NCBI RefSeq assembly: GCF_002028455.1
Contig: NZ_MWUM01000005.1
Coordinates: 186,001 to 250,000 of the forward strand
DNA from: Zoogloea sp. LCSB751
GTDB taxonomy: Bacteria > Pseudomonadota > Gammaproteobacteria > Burkholderiales > Rhodocyclaceae
Direction of reading: 5' to 3'
DNA length: 64,000 nucleotides
Part shown: positions 28,180 through 38,500 of the stretch, piece after piece
How the letters are laid out: every line of letters begins with the position of its first letter
Position numbering within the stretch: the stretch's first letter is position 1
The notes under the pieces: generated by a model
Databases searched by the model: none
What the model saw: only the letters and a program-made list of their open reading frames with translations
Told to the model about the DNA's origin: nothing
Position numbers and translations under genes: made by a program

Positions 28180-29985
28180 TCAGCCCACGGAGGAAGAGTC
28201 GTCCTGGACGGCTCCGTCACGCCACCAGGCGATAAACGCCTCAACCGACATCGCCGGTGCATATAGATAACCCTGGGCGCAATCGCAGCCCATGTCGGAA
28301 AGCATGCTTTCCGTTTCCGCGGTCTCTACACCTTCGGCCACAACCTCGAGGCCAAAGGCATGCGCAATACGCACCATCAGTTCGACGATGGAGCGATCAC
28401 TGCCCGACTCGACGATACGCTCGACGAAGGACTTGTCGATCTTCAGCTCGTCCACCGGCAGGCGGCGCAGGTAGTCCATGGACGAGTAGCCGGTTCCGAA
28501 ATCGTCCAGCGCCACACGACCGCCAGCCACCTTCAGCGCCTCCAGCGTGCGCACCGACATGCCTTCACTCGACACCAGACCGCCCTCGGTCAGCTCGAAG
28601 CACAAGTTCGACGGACTGATCCGCCAGGTCTCGCATGTCTGGCGGATGAACAGGGGCAGTTCAGGGTCCTGCAGATCCTCCGCCACGAGATTGGCCGAAA
28701 TCCGCAGGCCGCAGCCGACGGCCTCCAGCGCAGCAAGACTCTGGGCCGCCTGCTGGATCACCCAGCGCGACAGATCGGCCATCAGGCCGAGACGCTCGAA
28801 GACGCGCAGAATCCGCGCCGGCGACACCACCTTTCCGTCGCCATCGATCCACCGCAGCAAAGCCTCGGCCCCCACCGGGCGACGGGACGGCAAGGCCACC
28901 TGCGGCTGAAGATAGAGCTGGAACTGGCGCGCCTCGAAGGCCCGGGCCACCTCGGTCTCGAAATGCGCATCGCCATCGGCCTGGCGCGCCACATCGGGAC
29001 AATACACATCGAAGAGCTGCCCCGAGCGCCGGGCCACATTGACGGCCATGCGCGCGGTCCGCTCCAGCTCCAGAACGTTCCGGGCATGCTCGGGCGCCCA
29101 GCTCCCCCCGGCACAAAAGCGGCCACGCAAGGCCGGAAAGGCATTGCTGCGCGCCGCTTCGCAGGCATCCACCAATTTGTAGGCCGCCAGAGACACCTGG
29201 GCCGAGCCGCGCAGATCGGGCAGGATCACGGCCCACTCCGCGTTCCCCAGCGCGCACAGGATGTCCCGCGGGCGCAGCACTGCCCGCATGGCGTCGGACA
29301 GGGCCAGGCGCAGGTGGTCCTGCTCATCCAGCGCCAACACGTCGGCGGCGCAGCCCCAGTCCGCGGTGACGACCACCAACCCGAGCACGCTTTCCTCTCC
29401 GACTCGCCTCAGGTGCTCATCCAGCAGCCCCAGGAAGCGGCGTCGATTGGGAATGCCGAGCACCGGATCACCGTCCTCTGCACAGATACGGAAAGCCTGC
29501 TCCTGCTCGACGGTCGCGTCGGCCAGAACCCCGCCGAGGCAGCAACCGAGACGCACCAGCGCCGACTGGATGTCCAGTTCGAGACGATGGGCCGTGCTCC
29601 GCTCGCCGAGCAACTGGGTCCGACAATCCGCCAGCAGCGCCTCGATTGCGAGGAAGGGGAATTCGGTCACCGCACCGGCCAGATAGCACTCAAGCCAGCG
29701 CCCCACCAGATCCTGGAGCCAGGCCGACGAGAAATCCCACTCGACACAGCGGGTGAGGCCGGCACAGAACGTCACCAACGGAGGCCCACCCTCCTCCTCG
29801 CCAAGGAGCCCGAAGCGCTCGGCAAGCCCCGCCGCCAGCACTGCGGGATCGACGATCCGCCCAAAGGCCCGGATCGCCGCCTGCTCCGCCGGACCGATGC
29901 CGTAGCGCAACAGCAGGCGTGCCAGGGCGTCCCCCTCGAAGGTCGGCACCAAAAAACCACCAGGTCGGAGGGCTGGCGTATTCAT
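28180..29985 (-). CDS. EAL phosphodiesterase with degenerate GGDEF domain
   Basis: A 601-residue cytoplasmic protein. Residues 1-170 have no recognised domain. A GGDEF-like domain follows (GIPNRRRFLGLLDEHLRR), but its active site reads LGNAEWAVIL, so it cannot synthesise c-di-GMP; it may bind GTP or c-di-GMP. The C-terminal EAL domain is complete: GAEALLRW, NLVAEDL, FELTEG, VALDDFGTGYSSMDYLRRLPVDELKIDKSFV in two parts, AEGVE and QGYLY, so phosphodiesterase activity is expected. Its ATG overlaps the HD-GYP stop by four bases, making a two-gene c-di-GMP unit. Confidence 0.88.
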   Translation of the reverse strand: MNTPALRPGGFLVPTFEGDALARLLLRYGIGPAEQAAIRAFGRIVDPAVLAAGLAERFGLLGEEEGGPPLVTFCAGLTRCVEWDFSSAWLQDLVGRWLECYLAGAVTEFPFLAIEALLADCRTQLLGERSTAHRLELDIQSALVRLGCCLGGVLADATVEQEQAFRICAEDGDPVLGIPNRRRFLGLLDEHLRRVGEESVLGLVVVTADWGCAADVLALDEQDHLRLALSDAMRAVLRPRDILCALGNAEWAVILPDLRGSAQVSLAAYKLVDACEAARSNAFPALRGRFCAGGSWAPEHARNVLELERTARMAVNVARRSGQLFDVYCPDVARQADGDAHFETEVARAFEARQFQLYLQPQVALPSRRPVGAEALLRWIDGDGKVVSPARILRVFERLGLMADLSRWVIQQAAQSLAALEAVGCGLRISANLVAEDLQDPELPLFIRQTCETWRISPSNLCFELTEGGLVSSEGMSVRTLEALKVAGGRVALDDFGTGYSSMDYLRRLPVDELKIDKSFVERIVESGSDRSIVELMVRIAHAFGLEVVAEGVETAETESMLSDMGCDCAQGYLYAPAMSVEAFIAWWRDGAVQDDSSSVG

Positions 29986-31322
29986 GCCAGATAGAACTCG
30001 GAGGGAACCAGGCCATACGCCCCGGGCGGCAAGGCCTTCACGATGAAATACTGCTCACCGACCGCGCCTGGCCGGTCGTACAGGAGATCCACCGTCTGGG
30101 GATAGGTGTTCGGCTTCTTGTCCGGCCCAAGGAGAATCATCACCCTCGGCTTGAGGCGGCGGATGCGGTTCTGCGCGACGACGACCGCAACTTCGCCGGA
30201 ATTGAGCTCGACCAGGGTGCCGACGGGATAAAGGCCGATGCACTGCACGAACTGATCGACAACACTCTCGGAGAAGCGTGTGCCGCGCTGGGCACGCACC
30301 GCATCGAGTGCCGCCTGGGAACTCTCCGCCGGCCCGTAGGGACGCTCGCGGGTCATCGCGCAATAGACGTCGCAGATGCCGGCGATCTCGGCCATGATGC
30401 CGACAGCCTCTCCGCGCAGACCGACTGGATAGCCGCTGCCGTCCACCCGCTCGTGGTGCTTTGCGACGATTTCGAGCATCAACTGACTTGCATGGGGCGA
30501 TGCGGACAGGATCTGCTTTGAATAGTCTACATGCGTCTTGAAGATCTCGTACTCCGTGGATGTCAATCCGCCGGATTTGTGCAGCAGACGATGAGGCAGG
30601 CGCAGCTTGCCCACGTCCTGCAGCATGCCAGCTATGCCAAGGGTCGAGATGGCGTCCTCACCCAGGCCCAGCGCCCGTCCGAAGATCATCACGTGGGCGG
30701 CCACATCAAGGGAATGGTCGTAACTGTATCGGTCCGTCTGCTTGAGACGCACCAGCCACAACAGGGCATCCGGATTGCGTGCGACGCTCAGCACCATTTC
30801 CGCCACAACGCTGCGCACCCGCTCGAGATCAGGGTTGAGACTGCTCTGCACGTCATGGGCAATCTGCTCGAGCACACCCTGGGCACGCGCGATGACCGGG
30901 AGTACCGCGGCGATTTCGGTCTCAAGGGGAACTTCCGTTTCGGCGGCATTAACGCCCGGCGCACCGACATCGACGGCTTCACCCTCGCCCTGCTCTCCCA
31001 GCCCCCCCGAACGCAGCGCCCGCAACAGCGCAAAGAAATCGAGCGGACGCCGCCGCCCCGCCAACTCCGCCTGCAGAGCGCCCGCAGCCGGCCGGCGTCC
31101 CCGCAGCCCCTCCTGCTCTTTCGGATCAGGGCGCCAGGCCTCGCCGACGGAACGGCTCCGGTCCACGTACACGAAGCGGCATTCCCGCCGCACCTGCTCG
31201 AGAATCGTCGCATCCTCGATCAGAAATCCCTGCAGCAGGAACGGTGACTCCAGCCAGGGGCGATCCAGCTCGGCCACGAACATGCCGATGCTCAGATCGC
31301 GGGCGGCTACGATTTCCCTCAA
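29982..31322 (-). CDS. HD-GYP domain protein with DUF3391 N-terminus; HD histidine replaced
   Basis: A 446-residue protein. The first 70 residues (VAARDLSIGMFVAELDRPW) match DUF3391, found on HD-GYP phosphodiesterases. The HD-GYP domain has THVDYSKQIL, KHHERVDGSGYPVGLRG and CDVYCAMTRERPYGPA. However the HD pair itself reads LQDVGK, with Gln in place of the metal-binding His, so catalysis is doubtful. The TTG start at 31322 is preceded by GGGAGAAG and is preferred; an internal ATG at residue 14 would cut the DUF3391 domain. It is the upstream gene of the pair with the EAL protein. Confidence 0.85.
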   Translation of the reverse strand: MREIVAARDLSIGMFVAELDRPWLESPFLLQGFLIEDATILEQVRRECRFVYVDRSRSVGEAWRPDPKEQEGLRGRRPAAGALQAELAGRRRPLDFFALLRALRSGGLGEQGEGEAVDVGAPGVNAAETEVPLETEIAAVLPVIARAQGVLEQIAHDVQSSLNPDLERVRSVVAEMVLSVARNPDALLWLVRLKQTDRYSYDHSLDVAAHVMIFGRALGLGEDAISTLGIAGMLQDVGKLRLPHRLLHKSGGLTSTEYEIFKTHVDYSKQILSASPHASQLMLEIVAKHHERVDGSGYPVGLRGEAVGIMAEIAGICDVYCAMTRERPYGPAESSQAALDAVRAQRGTRFSESVVDQFVQCIGLYPVGTLVELNSGEVAVVVAQNRIRRLKPRVMILLGPDKKPNTYPQTVDLLYDRPGAVGEQYFIVKALPPGAYGLVPSEFYLA

Positions 31323-31356
31323 CGCACTTCTCCCGAACGACGACCGGTCCCTGCGG

Positions 31357-32394
31357 TCAAGGGGCCGGATTCGTAAACTGCAGGTGTATCGCGTTTATCC
31401 CGGCCAAGACGGCTTCCGGCAACTTCTGCCCGGCCGCCCGCAGATTGGCCTGGAGCTGCGCGACCGAAGTTGCCCCTAGGATGGTGCTGCCCACCAGCGG
31501 CTGGGCGGCCGCAAAAGCAATCGCCAACTCGGTTCCCGTCAAGCCATGCTGCCGGGCCAGATCCACATAGGCCGCCACCGCCGGACGGACATTCGGCTTG
31601 TCGTAACGCTGACCGAAGCTAGGGAACAGGGAGATCCGGCCGGATGCCGCCGGGTCGTCGAGATACTTGCCCGTCAGGTGGCCGAACGCCAGCACGGAAT
31701 ACGGCAGCAGGCTGATGTTCTCGCGAAAGCACACCTCGGAGAGTCCCTGCTCGAAAACTCGATTAAGCAGATTGTAGGCGTTCTGGATGGTGACGACGCG
31801 CGGCAGCCCCAGCTCGTCGGCAGCCCGCAGAAACTCCATCACGCCCCAGGGATGTTCGTTGGACAGCCCTACATAACGGATCTTGCCCTCACGAACCAGT
31901 TCGCCCAGCGCTGCCAGCTGCTCACGGATCGGCGTGGCCGCGTGCTCGGCATCCGGATCGAAGCGCCACTGCCCGAACATCGGCTGGTTGCGGGCCGGCC
32001 AGTGCAACTGGTACAAATCGATGTAATCCGTGCCGAGCCTGCGGAGGCTCCCTTCCAGTGCCGCCCGGATGTTGTCCCGGTCGAGGGCCAGCGGCCCGCC
32101 GCGGATCCACCCCATCCCACGCGCCGGCCCGGCCACCTTGGTGGCCAGCACGACCTTGTCGCGGGCCTGCCCCTTCAACCATGACCCCACGATGGTCTCG
32201 GTCGCCCCGTAAGTCTCGGCCTGGGCCGGCACCGGATACATCTCCGCCGCATCGATGAAATTCACGCCGTGGGCGAAGGCCGCATCGAGCTGGGCGTGCC
32301 CCTCTGCCTCGGTGTTCTGCCGACCAAAGGTCATCGTACCGAGGCAAACGGACGAAACCTGCAGGTCGCTGTTGCCCAACTGGCGATATTCCAT
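31357..32394 (-). CDS. tas: Aldo/keto reductase, Tas family
   Basis: A 345-residue NADP-dependent oxidoreductase with a TIM-barrel fold. The start MEYRQLGNSDLQVSSVCLGTMTFG is typical of Tas (E. coli 346 residues). The catalytic Asp/Tyr lie in FIDAAEMYPVPA, Lys in LATKVAG and His in YQLHWPARN. Tas suppresses a tyrosine auxotrophy in E. coli, but the natural substrate is not settled. The frame extends upstream but only this ATG gives the conserved start. It is divergent from rlmM across 163 bases in which I see no certain promoter. Confidence 0.9.
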   Translation of the reverse strand: MEYRQLGNSDLQVSSVCLGTMTFGRQNTEAEGHAQLDAAFAHGVNFIDAAEMYPVPAQAETYGATETIVGSWLKGQARDKVVLATKVAGPARGMGWIRGGPLALDRDNIRAALEGSLRRLGTDYIDLYQLHWPARNQPMFGQWRFDPDAEHAATPIREQLAALGELVREGKIRYVGLSNEHPWGVMEFLRAADELGLPRVVTIQNAYNLLNRVFEQGLSEVCFRENISLLPYSVLAFGHLTGKYLDDPAASGRISLFPSFGQRYDKPNVRPAVAAYVDLARQHGLTGTELAIAFAAAQPLVGSTILGATSVAQLQANLRAAGQKLPEAVLAGINAIHLQFTNPAP

Positions 32395-32557
32395 GAAATA
32401 GCTCCCAAAACCCGGCAAAGAGACGGCCCCGGCGCGACGATCGGTTATCATCCGGCTCCAGTCGGCCCGCCCACCGCGCCGGGAAATGACGGCAGTGGCC
32501 GCTGGGTATTCCGGAATTCTACACATCCATCCTGCCACGGCACTCATCCAGTCCTCC

Positions 32558-33640
32558 ATGTTGTCTGTCAACCAGCCCCACCCGGCGCTCGGCGTACTCG
32601 TTCAATGCCGCCCCGGCTTCGAAACCGATGCCGCTCAGGAACTCCTGACGGAAAGCCGACGCCTCGCCGGCCGGATCGATACGCGCAACAACAGCGGCTT
32701 CGTATACCTGGCCCTGGACGTCCCGGCCCCCCATGACGAGATACGGCGGCGCCTCGACATTTCGCGGCTGATCTTCGCCCGCCAGGCCTTTCAGGTCCTG
32801 GCGATCATCGACGACCTGCCTGAACGCGACCGGCTGACGCCCTTGAAACAAGCCATCCAATCCTTCGGTGAACGCTTCTCCGCCCTGCTGCTGGAGACGC
32901 CCGACACCAACGACGGCAAAGAACAATCGGGCTTCCTGAAGCGCTTCGGCCCCTTGCTGCAGGAATCACTGAACCAGGCCGGCCTGCTGCGGCCCGACAC
33001 GCCCCACTTGCCGCGCCTGCATCTATTCCTCGTCGGCAGTCGTCAGGCCTGGATCGGCATCAGCCTGCCCAGCGAATCCTCACCGTGGCCGATGGGCATC
33101 CCGCGCCTGCGCATGCCGAAGGAAGCACCAAGCCGCTCCACCCTCAAGCTGGCGGAGGCCATCCTCACCCTGCTGACACCGGCAGAGCAGCAAGCGACCT
33201 TGCGCGCCGGCCTGCAAGCGGTGGACCTGGGCGCCTCACCCGGCGGCTGGAGCTGGCAGCTGGCCAGCCGCGGCCTGCGGGTCACCGCCATCGACAATGG
33301 CCCGCTTGCCCCATCGGCGCTGGCCACCGGACTCATCACCCACCAGCGTGCCGACGGCTTCACCTGGCGCCCGAAGAAGCCCGTCGAGTGGATGGTCTGC
33401 GACATGGTCGAACAGCCCTCCCGCATCGCCCCCCTGATGGCTGAGTGGATCGCCAGTGGACGCTGCCGGCACACCATCTTCAACCTCAAGCTGCCGATGA
33501 AGCGCCGGCATGAGGAAGTAGAGCGCTGCCGCGCCCTCATCGACCAGCGCCTGCGCCCCGCCGGCATCAAATACACATTGAGAATCAAGCACCTTTACCA
33601 TGACCGGGAAGAGGTCACCTGCTATCTGACGCGGCGCTGA
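32558..33640 (+). CDS. rlmM: 23S rRNA 2'-O-ribose C2498 methyltransferase
   Basis: A 360-residue SAM-dependent methyltransferase. The N-terminal RNA-binding part is THUMP-like (CRPGFETDAAQELL), and the Rossmann domain has the family motif VDLGASPGGWSWQLASRG, then VCDMVEQP and NLKLPMKRRHEEV, which supply catalytic Asp/Lys. RlmM methylates C2498 near the peptidyl-transferase centre. The ATG at 32558 gives the usual RlmM length and start; upstream in-frame starts reach into the tas promoter region. Confidence 0.92.
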   Translation: MLSVNQPHPALGVLVQCRPGFETDAAQELLTESRRLAGRIDTRNNSGFVYLALDVPAPHDEIRRRLDISRLIFARQAFQVLAIIDDLPERDRLTPLKQAIQSFGERFSALLLETPDTNDGKEQSGFLKRFGPLLQESLNQAGLLRPDTPHLPRLHLFLVGSRQAWIGISLPSESSPWPMGIPRLRMPKEAPSRSTLKLAEAILTLLTPAEQQATLRAGLQAVDLGASPGGWSWQLASRGLRVTAIDNGPLAPSALATGLITHQRADGFTWRPKKPVEWMVCDMVEQPSRIAPLMAEWIASGRCRHTIFNLKLPMKRRHEEVERCRALIDQRLRPAGIKYTLRIKHLYHDREEVTCYLTRR

Positions 33641-33720
33641 GGGCGCGTCGATGTATAATGTCCGCCTACTTAAATGGTGCGGTGCACTAAACCCGCCGTA
33701 CCGCGATCGTGATCACATCC

Positions 33721-35172
33721 ATGTCGTTTTCCGAACTCGGGCTCATCCCTGAAATTCTGCAGGCCGTCACCGACGCCGGCTACACCGAACCCACACCCAT
33801 CCAGCGCCAGGCCATTCCCGTGGTCCTCGCTGGACATGACGTCATGGGCGGCGCCCAGACGGGTACCGGCAAGACGGCCGGCTTCACGCTTCCGCTGCTC
33901 AACCGCCTGGCCCGCCATGCCAGCACGTCGACCAGCCCGGCTCGCCACCCGGTGCGGGCCCTGATCCTGGCGCCGACGCGTGAGCTGGCCATGCAGGTAT
34001 TCGAGTCGGTCAAGATGTACTCCAAGCATCTGCCCCTGCGCAGCACCTGCATTTATGGCGGCGTCGACATGAACCCGCAAATCCAGGAACTGCGCCGCGG
34101 CATCGAAATCGTCGTGGCGACCCCGGGCCGCCTGCTCGACCACGTCCAGCAAAAGACCATTGCCCTCGGCCAGGTCGAGTTTCTGATTCTCGACGAAGCC
34201 GACCGCATGCTCGACATGGGCTTCATCCCGGACATCCGTCGCATCCTCGCCCTGCTGCCCAGCAACCGCCAGAGCCTGCTGTTCTCGGCCACCTTCTCGG
34301 ATGAGATCAAGAAGCTCGCCGACCAGATGCTGAAGAACCCGCAGCTGATCGAGGTGGCCCGGCGCAACATGGTCAGCGAGACGATCAGCCACATCGTCCA
34401 CCCGGTTTCCAGCGGCCTCAAGCGCAACCTGCTGGCCCACCTGATCCGCCATGAAGACGAGGCCAATCAGGTGCTGGTTTTCGTGGACACCAAGTTCGCC
34501 TGCAGCCGACTGGCCCACTTCCTGGAGCGCCACGAGATCTCCGCGGACTCCATCCACGGCGACAAGAGCCAGCAGGCACGCACCGAAACGCTCGAGAACT
34601 TCAAGAGCGGCAAGATTCGTGTGCTGGTGGCCACCGACGTGGCCGCCCGCGGTCTCGACATCGAAGACCTGCCATCGGTGATCAACTTCGAACTTCCCCA
34701 TACTGCAGAAGACTACGTCCACCGCATCGGCCGGACCGGCCGCGCGGGCAAGAAGGGCAAGGCGGTATCCCTCGTCAGCGCGGAAGAACGCCATCGCCTG
34801 GCGGACATCCAGAAACTGATCAAGCTGGAGATCCGACAGGAAGTCGTCCAGGGCTACGAGCCGGAAGCAGACTTCTTCGAAGGAGAATCGGGCCGCCGTC
34901 GCAAGGCGCCCGCAGCGACCTCCCGCCAGCAGCCCGAAAGCAGCCCGGCCGAACGCCGCAAGCGCCCCGAGCGGGAGCGCTCTTCCCCCACGCGCAGCCG
35001 CCAACCCAGCCATATCGCAGCAGACGGCTTCGACTTCAGCAAGCCTTATGAAGCCCCTGCAGGCACCCCGCCCCAGCAGGCGGCCGGCGCAGCGCCCACC
35101 GCCGGACGCGAAATTCACAAGGCCCAGCGCCCCATTGCCTTCCTGCTCGGCGGGCTAGGGCGCAAGACCTGA
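33721..35172 (+). CDS. rhlE: DEAD-box RNA helicase, RhlE type
   Basis: A 483-residue ATP-dependent RNA helicase. Motif Q (PTPIQRQAIP), Walker A AQTGTGKT, PTRELA, DEAD, SAT, and HRIGRTGR are all present, with FSELGLIPEILQAV at the start as in RhlE. The last 110 residues form a basic, disordered tail rich in Arg, Ser and Pro, which probably binds RNA nonspecifically. A perfect -10 hexamer TATAAT is found at 33654-33659 but no good -35 box. The leader of about 55 bases might respond to cold, as with many DEAD-box genes; no specific signal seen. Confidence 0.93.
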   Translation: MSFSELGLIPEILQAVTDAGYTEPTPIQRQAIPVVLAGHDVMGGAQTGTGKTAGFTLPLLNRLARHASTSTSPARHPVRALILAPTRELAMQVFESVKMYSKHLPLRSTCIYGGVDMNPQIQELRRGIEIVVATPGRLLDHVQQKTIALGQVEFLILDEADRMLDMGFIPDIRRILALLPSNRQSLLFSATFSDEIKKLADQMLKNPQLIEVARRNMVSETISHIVHPVSSGLKRNLLAHLIRHEDEANQVLVFVDTKFACSRLAHFLERHEISADSIHGDKSQQARTETLENFKSGKIRVLVATDVAARGLDIEDLPSVINFELPHTAEDYVHRIGRTGRAGKKGKAVSLVSAEERHRLADIQKLIKLEIRQEVVQGYEPEADFFEGESGRRRKAPAATSRQQPESSPAERRKRPERERSSPTRSRQPSHIAADGFDFSKPYEAPAGTPPQQAAGAAPTAGREIHKAQRPIAFLLGGLGRKT

Positions 35173-35223
35173 GAAGACAAGCCACCTTATTGGCAATGCT
35201 GTCACAGAGCATTGCCACAAAAA

Positions 35224-35255
35224 GCAAAAAGCCCTGATCTCTCAGGGCTTTTTGC
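35224..35255. terminator. Bidirectional intrinsic terminator between rhlE and tRNA-His
   Basis: An A-run, the stem AGCCCTGA/TCAGGGCT with a small loop, and a T-run form a symmetric terminator that can act on rhlE from the left and on tRNA-His from the right. A second hairpin (GGCAATGCT/AGCATTGCC, 35192-35217) precedes it. Confidence 0.9.
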
Positions 35256-35264
35256 TATGTATTC

Positions 35265-35341
35265 TGGGGCGACATACCGGTTTCGAACCGGTGACACCTG
35301 GAATCACAATCCAGTGCTCTACCAACTGAGCTAATGCCGCC
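35265..35341 (-). tRNA. tRNA-His (anticodon GTG)
   Basis: Minus-strand cloverleaf: extra G at -1, acceptor GCGGCAT/ATGTCGC, anticodon stem CTGGA/TCCAG with loop TTGTGAT (anticodon GTG), T-arm ACCGG-TTCGAAA-CCGGT, C73 opposite G-1, and encoded CCA. The G-1:C73 pair is the histidine identity element. It is 119 bases downstream of tRNA-Thr with a terminator in between. Confidence 0.95.
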
Positions 35342-35412
35342 ACTGCCAACTTCAAAATCATTTCTAAAGACTTTGCCGACCGCTATTCACATCCCGGACG
35401 ACACAAGCCTCA

Positions 35413-35442
35413 GCAAAAAGGCCAACTCTTGAGAGTTGGCCT
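35413..35442 (-). terminator. Intrinsic terminator of tRNA-Thr
   Basis: On the minus strand the hairpin GGCCAACTCTC/GAGAGTTGGCC-type stem is followed by CTTTTTGC. It begins 19 bases after the tRNA-Thr 3' end. Confidence 0.85.
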
Positions 35443-35460
35443 GAATGCCATTATTTTTAA

Positions 35461-35536
35461 TGGTGCCGCTGACCGGAATCGAACTGGTGACCTTCGCATT
35501 ACGAATGCGCTGCTCTACCGACTGAGCTACAGCGGC
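35461..35536 (-). tRNA. tRNA-Thr (anticodon CGT)
   Basis: Minus-strand cloverleaf: acceptor GCCGCTG/CAGCGGC, D-arm GCTC...GAGC, anticodon stem GCGCA/TGCGA with loop TTCGTAA (anticodon CGT, reads ACG), T-arm ACCAG-TTCGATT-CCGGT, discriminator A and encoded CCA. It lies 46 bases after the pilY1 stop codon on the other side. Confidence 0.95.
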
Positions 35537-35582
35537 TCCAAGAGCTGCGCATTATACAGATCACCCTATCCTCATGCAACAC

Positions 35583-38500
35583 TCACTCACGAATGATTCG
35601 CCAGTTTACAACCCGTGGCTCCCCAGCCTCTGAAATCGAACTTCCATATAGCTTTGAAGAACCTGTCACATCGGTACCCAATATCCGAATACTCTGACCG
35701 GTGCTGGTACGGAATCGAATGAGCGTCGTGTCCGTCAGTCCGGAAATACCAGCCAAATAAGGCACCGTCGAACTCAAACCCTGGGCATTGAGCGCTGTAA
35801 GGACGCTCTGGCCGCTGCCATAATGAACGGAATAGAGCGTCCCCGTCACGCTCGCGCTGCAGGGGTCGTTGGTCATGATCGTCCCGACCCACGTCAACAC
35901 ACCATCGTTCGCCTGCAGACTGAAAACGACACGCTCCCTGCTGACTAGCGTATTCGCACCATTGATGGTCTGCATCTGCGTGCCCGTCAGGTCGTAATAC
36001 CAACCCATCGGGGTACTTGCCGACAAACTGGCTCCCGCCAACAGATCGGTAACTTGCACGAGGTTCCCGCGCCTTACCGGAAAAGCCGAAAATCCAGTAG
36101 GAAATGCCGCCTGATTGCTCTCCGAACCGAAAGCCATGCTCCTGGTCCCATCCCGCACCGCATACATCGTTTGCTGCTGCGTGTTGTTCTGGTCTTCGGT
36201 AGCCAGCAGGCGTCCCGTACCAACAAAAACATAGCGCTTGAGATCGTCCGCAGAGTATTCGATCTTCGGTGCCGTCGTAATTGGCTGGCCTACCCCATCC
36301 ACCGAGAATTCAGCAATCTGCTCCACCGGGGGAAGATCCTGGGTCTCGCTGGTGAAATTGAAGCGCCACAACTTGCCGTCCAGATCCCCGCCATAGACAT
36401 AGTCGAGCGTGTAATCCTGATAACTGGGCGTATATCCCTCAATTTGGGCAAAGCCCGAAGGCGAAGTCTGCGAACCGCTCCCCGTATAAACCGGGGTCGA
36501 TCCCAGCAGCGCTCCGGTCTTTGCATTCAAAATGAAAAGCACCCCCTGTCCGGGCCGGCCTCCCGAAGTATTGTTGTAACCACCGGTCAAGATTACGACC
36601 CACCCCCAACGACGGGTCTTGGCTATCAGCGGCCGCCCAAAACTGAACCCCATATCGGCATGTGTGTACTCCCACAAGACCTTCCCGGCCGCAGCCGTCT
36701 CCGTCGAAGGCAAGGTCGTAAAATTCGTCACGTCCATCGCGATGAAACTACGCCCCCCTTTACCCTGACCGACCACCAATAAGCTGCGCCAATCAGCTGC
36801 AAGTGAAGAGCTGAAGGAACTCAATTTCCCGCCAGTTCTGGCAAAGTCGACATCCCGAATCTCCGCAGTCGCGTCCATGTAATAGCGATGGGCATAAGTC
36901 TTGCGGGCAAGAGCCTGTATGCCACTCACCTCCGGATTGGCGTCCGGCCCCGCGTACAGCGAATAAGGCACGACGGCCATCACTTCGTTACCCGCATTTG
37001 ACGACGTCCCCGCATCAAATGCGTGGAACATGCCATCATTGGCCCCGACAAAAATCATCGGGCGCCGACCCGTATTGGCCGTTTTGAATGTGGAATAACC
37101 GGGGTTGGCACTATCGGAATAACTGGCTTCCGGATCGCCGAGATAAACAACCTTGGAGTCAACGATATCGCCCAGCAGCCCGCCTCTTTGTCGATAGAGG
37201 TTGGAAGTACTCGCAGTACTCTCGTACGTGCGGTCCCCTCTCAGGTAATTCAGGATGCGCTGACCATCCGTCGCATCACCCGCCGGTAAAGCGGCCGTCC
37301 TGCTCAGATTGAGTTGTTGAGTGCCACTCAAATTAGCCCACTGAAAAGGAGTGGCCGCCAAATTAGCCGGGGTCGGCGACACGAGCGTCCGGTCCGTCGG
37401 CGCCATGGTCACAATCTTGCGCCCACCACTGCCCAGGGCGTCCAGTTTGGCCGCTGCGCTCCACAAGGCCGTCGATTGACTCTGGGAGCTCAATGCCAGG
37501 CTGGGGTCGACCGAATTGACCTGCACGGCCTTGACGTCGCCGGTCCACAGCGCAGCATCGTAGTAACTCTGATAGGTATTCGCTCCCCCCGACGTCGCGC
37601 TGACCGTGGAAGCCGACAGCGCGGCCCCGGTCGCTGCACCGCTCCCCGCTGCAATGCTCTGGAATGCCGACTCGAGGCCGGCCTTCATCTTGTCGGGACT
37701 GTTGGCGGTGTAGTAGTTGTCCGGCAGGTCGTAGGTTCCGAACTTGTTGCCAGCCCTGTTCCAATAGTCCCCGCTGGAGAACTGGCCTATCGATCCGTTC
37801 TGCTTGACATAGCCCCCATATTTGGCCGCCAGCCAGTACTGATTCTTATCGATGTAGCCGTTCTCCATCACGTCCATCCAATATGTACTGACCGTTTGGG
37901 TTCCGGAGAGATCCGACCTGAGATCCGAGGAGTGTGCGTAGTACGCCAGACCGGCTATCAAATAACTCCCATTGCCATTGGCGCCGGCATTTGAACGCCG
38001 CGTTCCCAAGGAAGAAATCGACTCCAAACGACCGACTTCGTCCGTCCAAGCCTTGGCCGTCTGAAACGTACCCATCGCCCAGTCCACATCAGCTGGCGCG
38101 ATGGGGCTGCGGGACGGGTTCGAGTAAGTCGATCCCGAAAGATTCCAGTCGTAATTGGTATTCGTATCGCCGACACCAATTATGTAATTCTTTTTGCATG
38201 CCAACGGCCCACTGTTCGGATATTTTGCATCAGCGGCCGGATCGTTCCAGTTCGTGATGACCGGAAAGCCGTCCTTCAGCGCTGAATTCAACCCGGACAC
38301 ATAACTGGCAGTGGGAGACAAATGCCTGAAGTACTTGATAACCTCAGCATAAAGCTCGCTCACCGGGTCATAATATTTGTAGCCTTGCGAGTTCAGGCCG
38401 AACTTGTTCAGATAATTGATCGTTCCGCTATTGGTTACGTCAGTCGCACCGTACGGATTGGTATAGAAATATCCCGTTTCCGATATCTCATCATCGATGG

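Noticed and set aside
33631..33659. Complete sigma-70 promoter for rhlE
   Set aside because: TATAAT at 33654-33659 is perfect, but the -35 position (gcggcg) has no likeness to consensus, so only the -10 box is mentioned.
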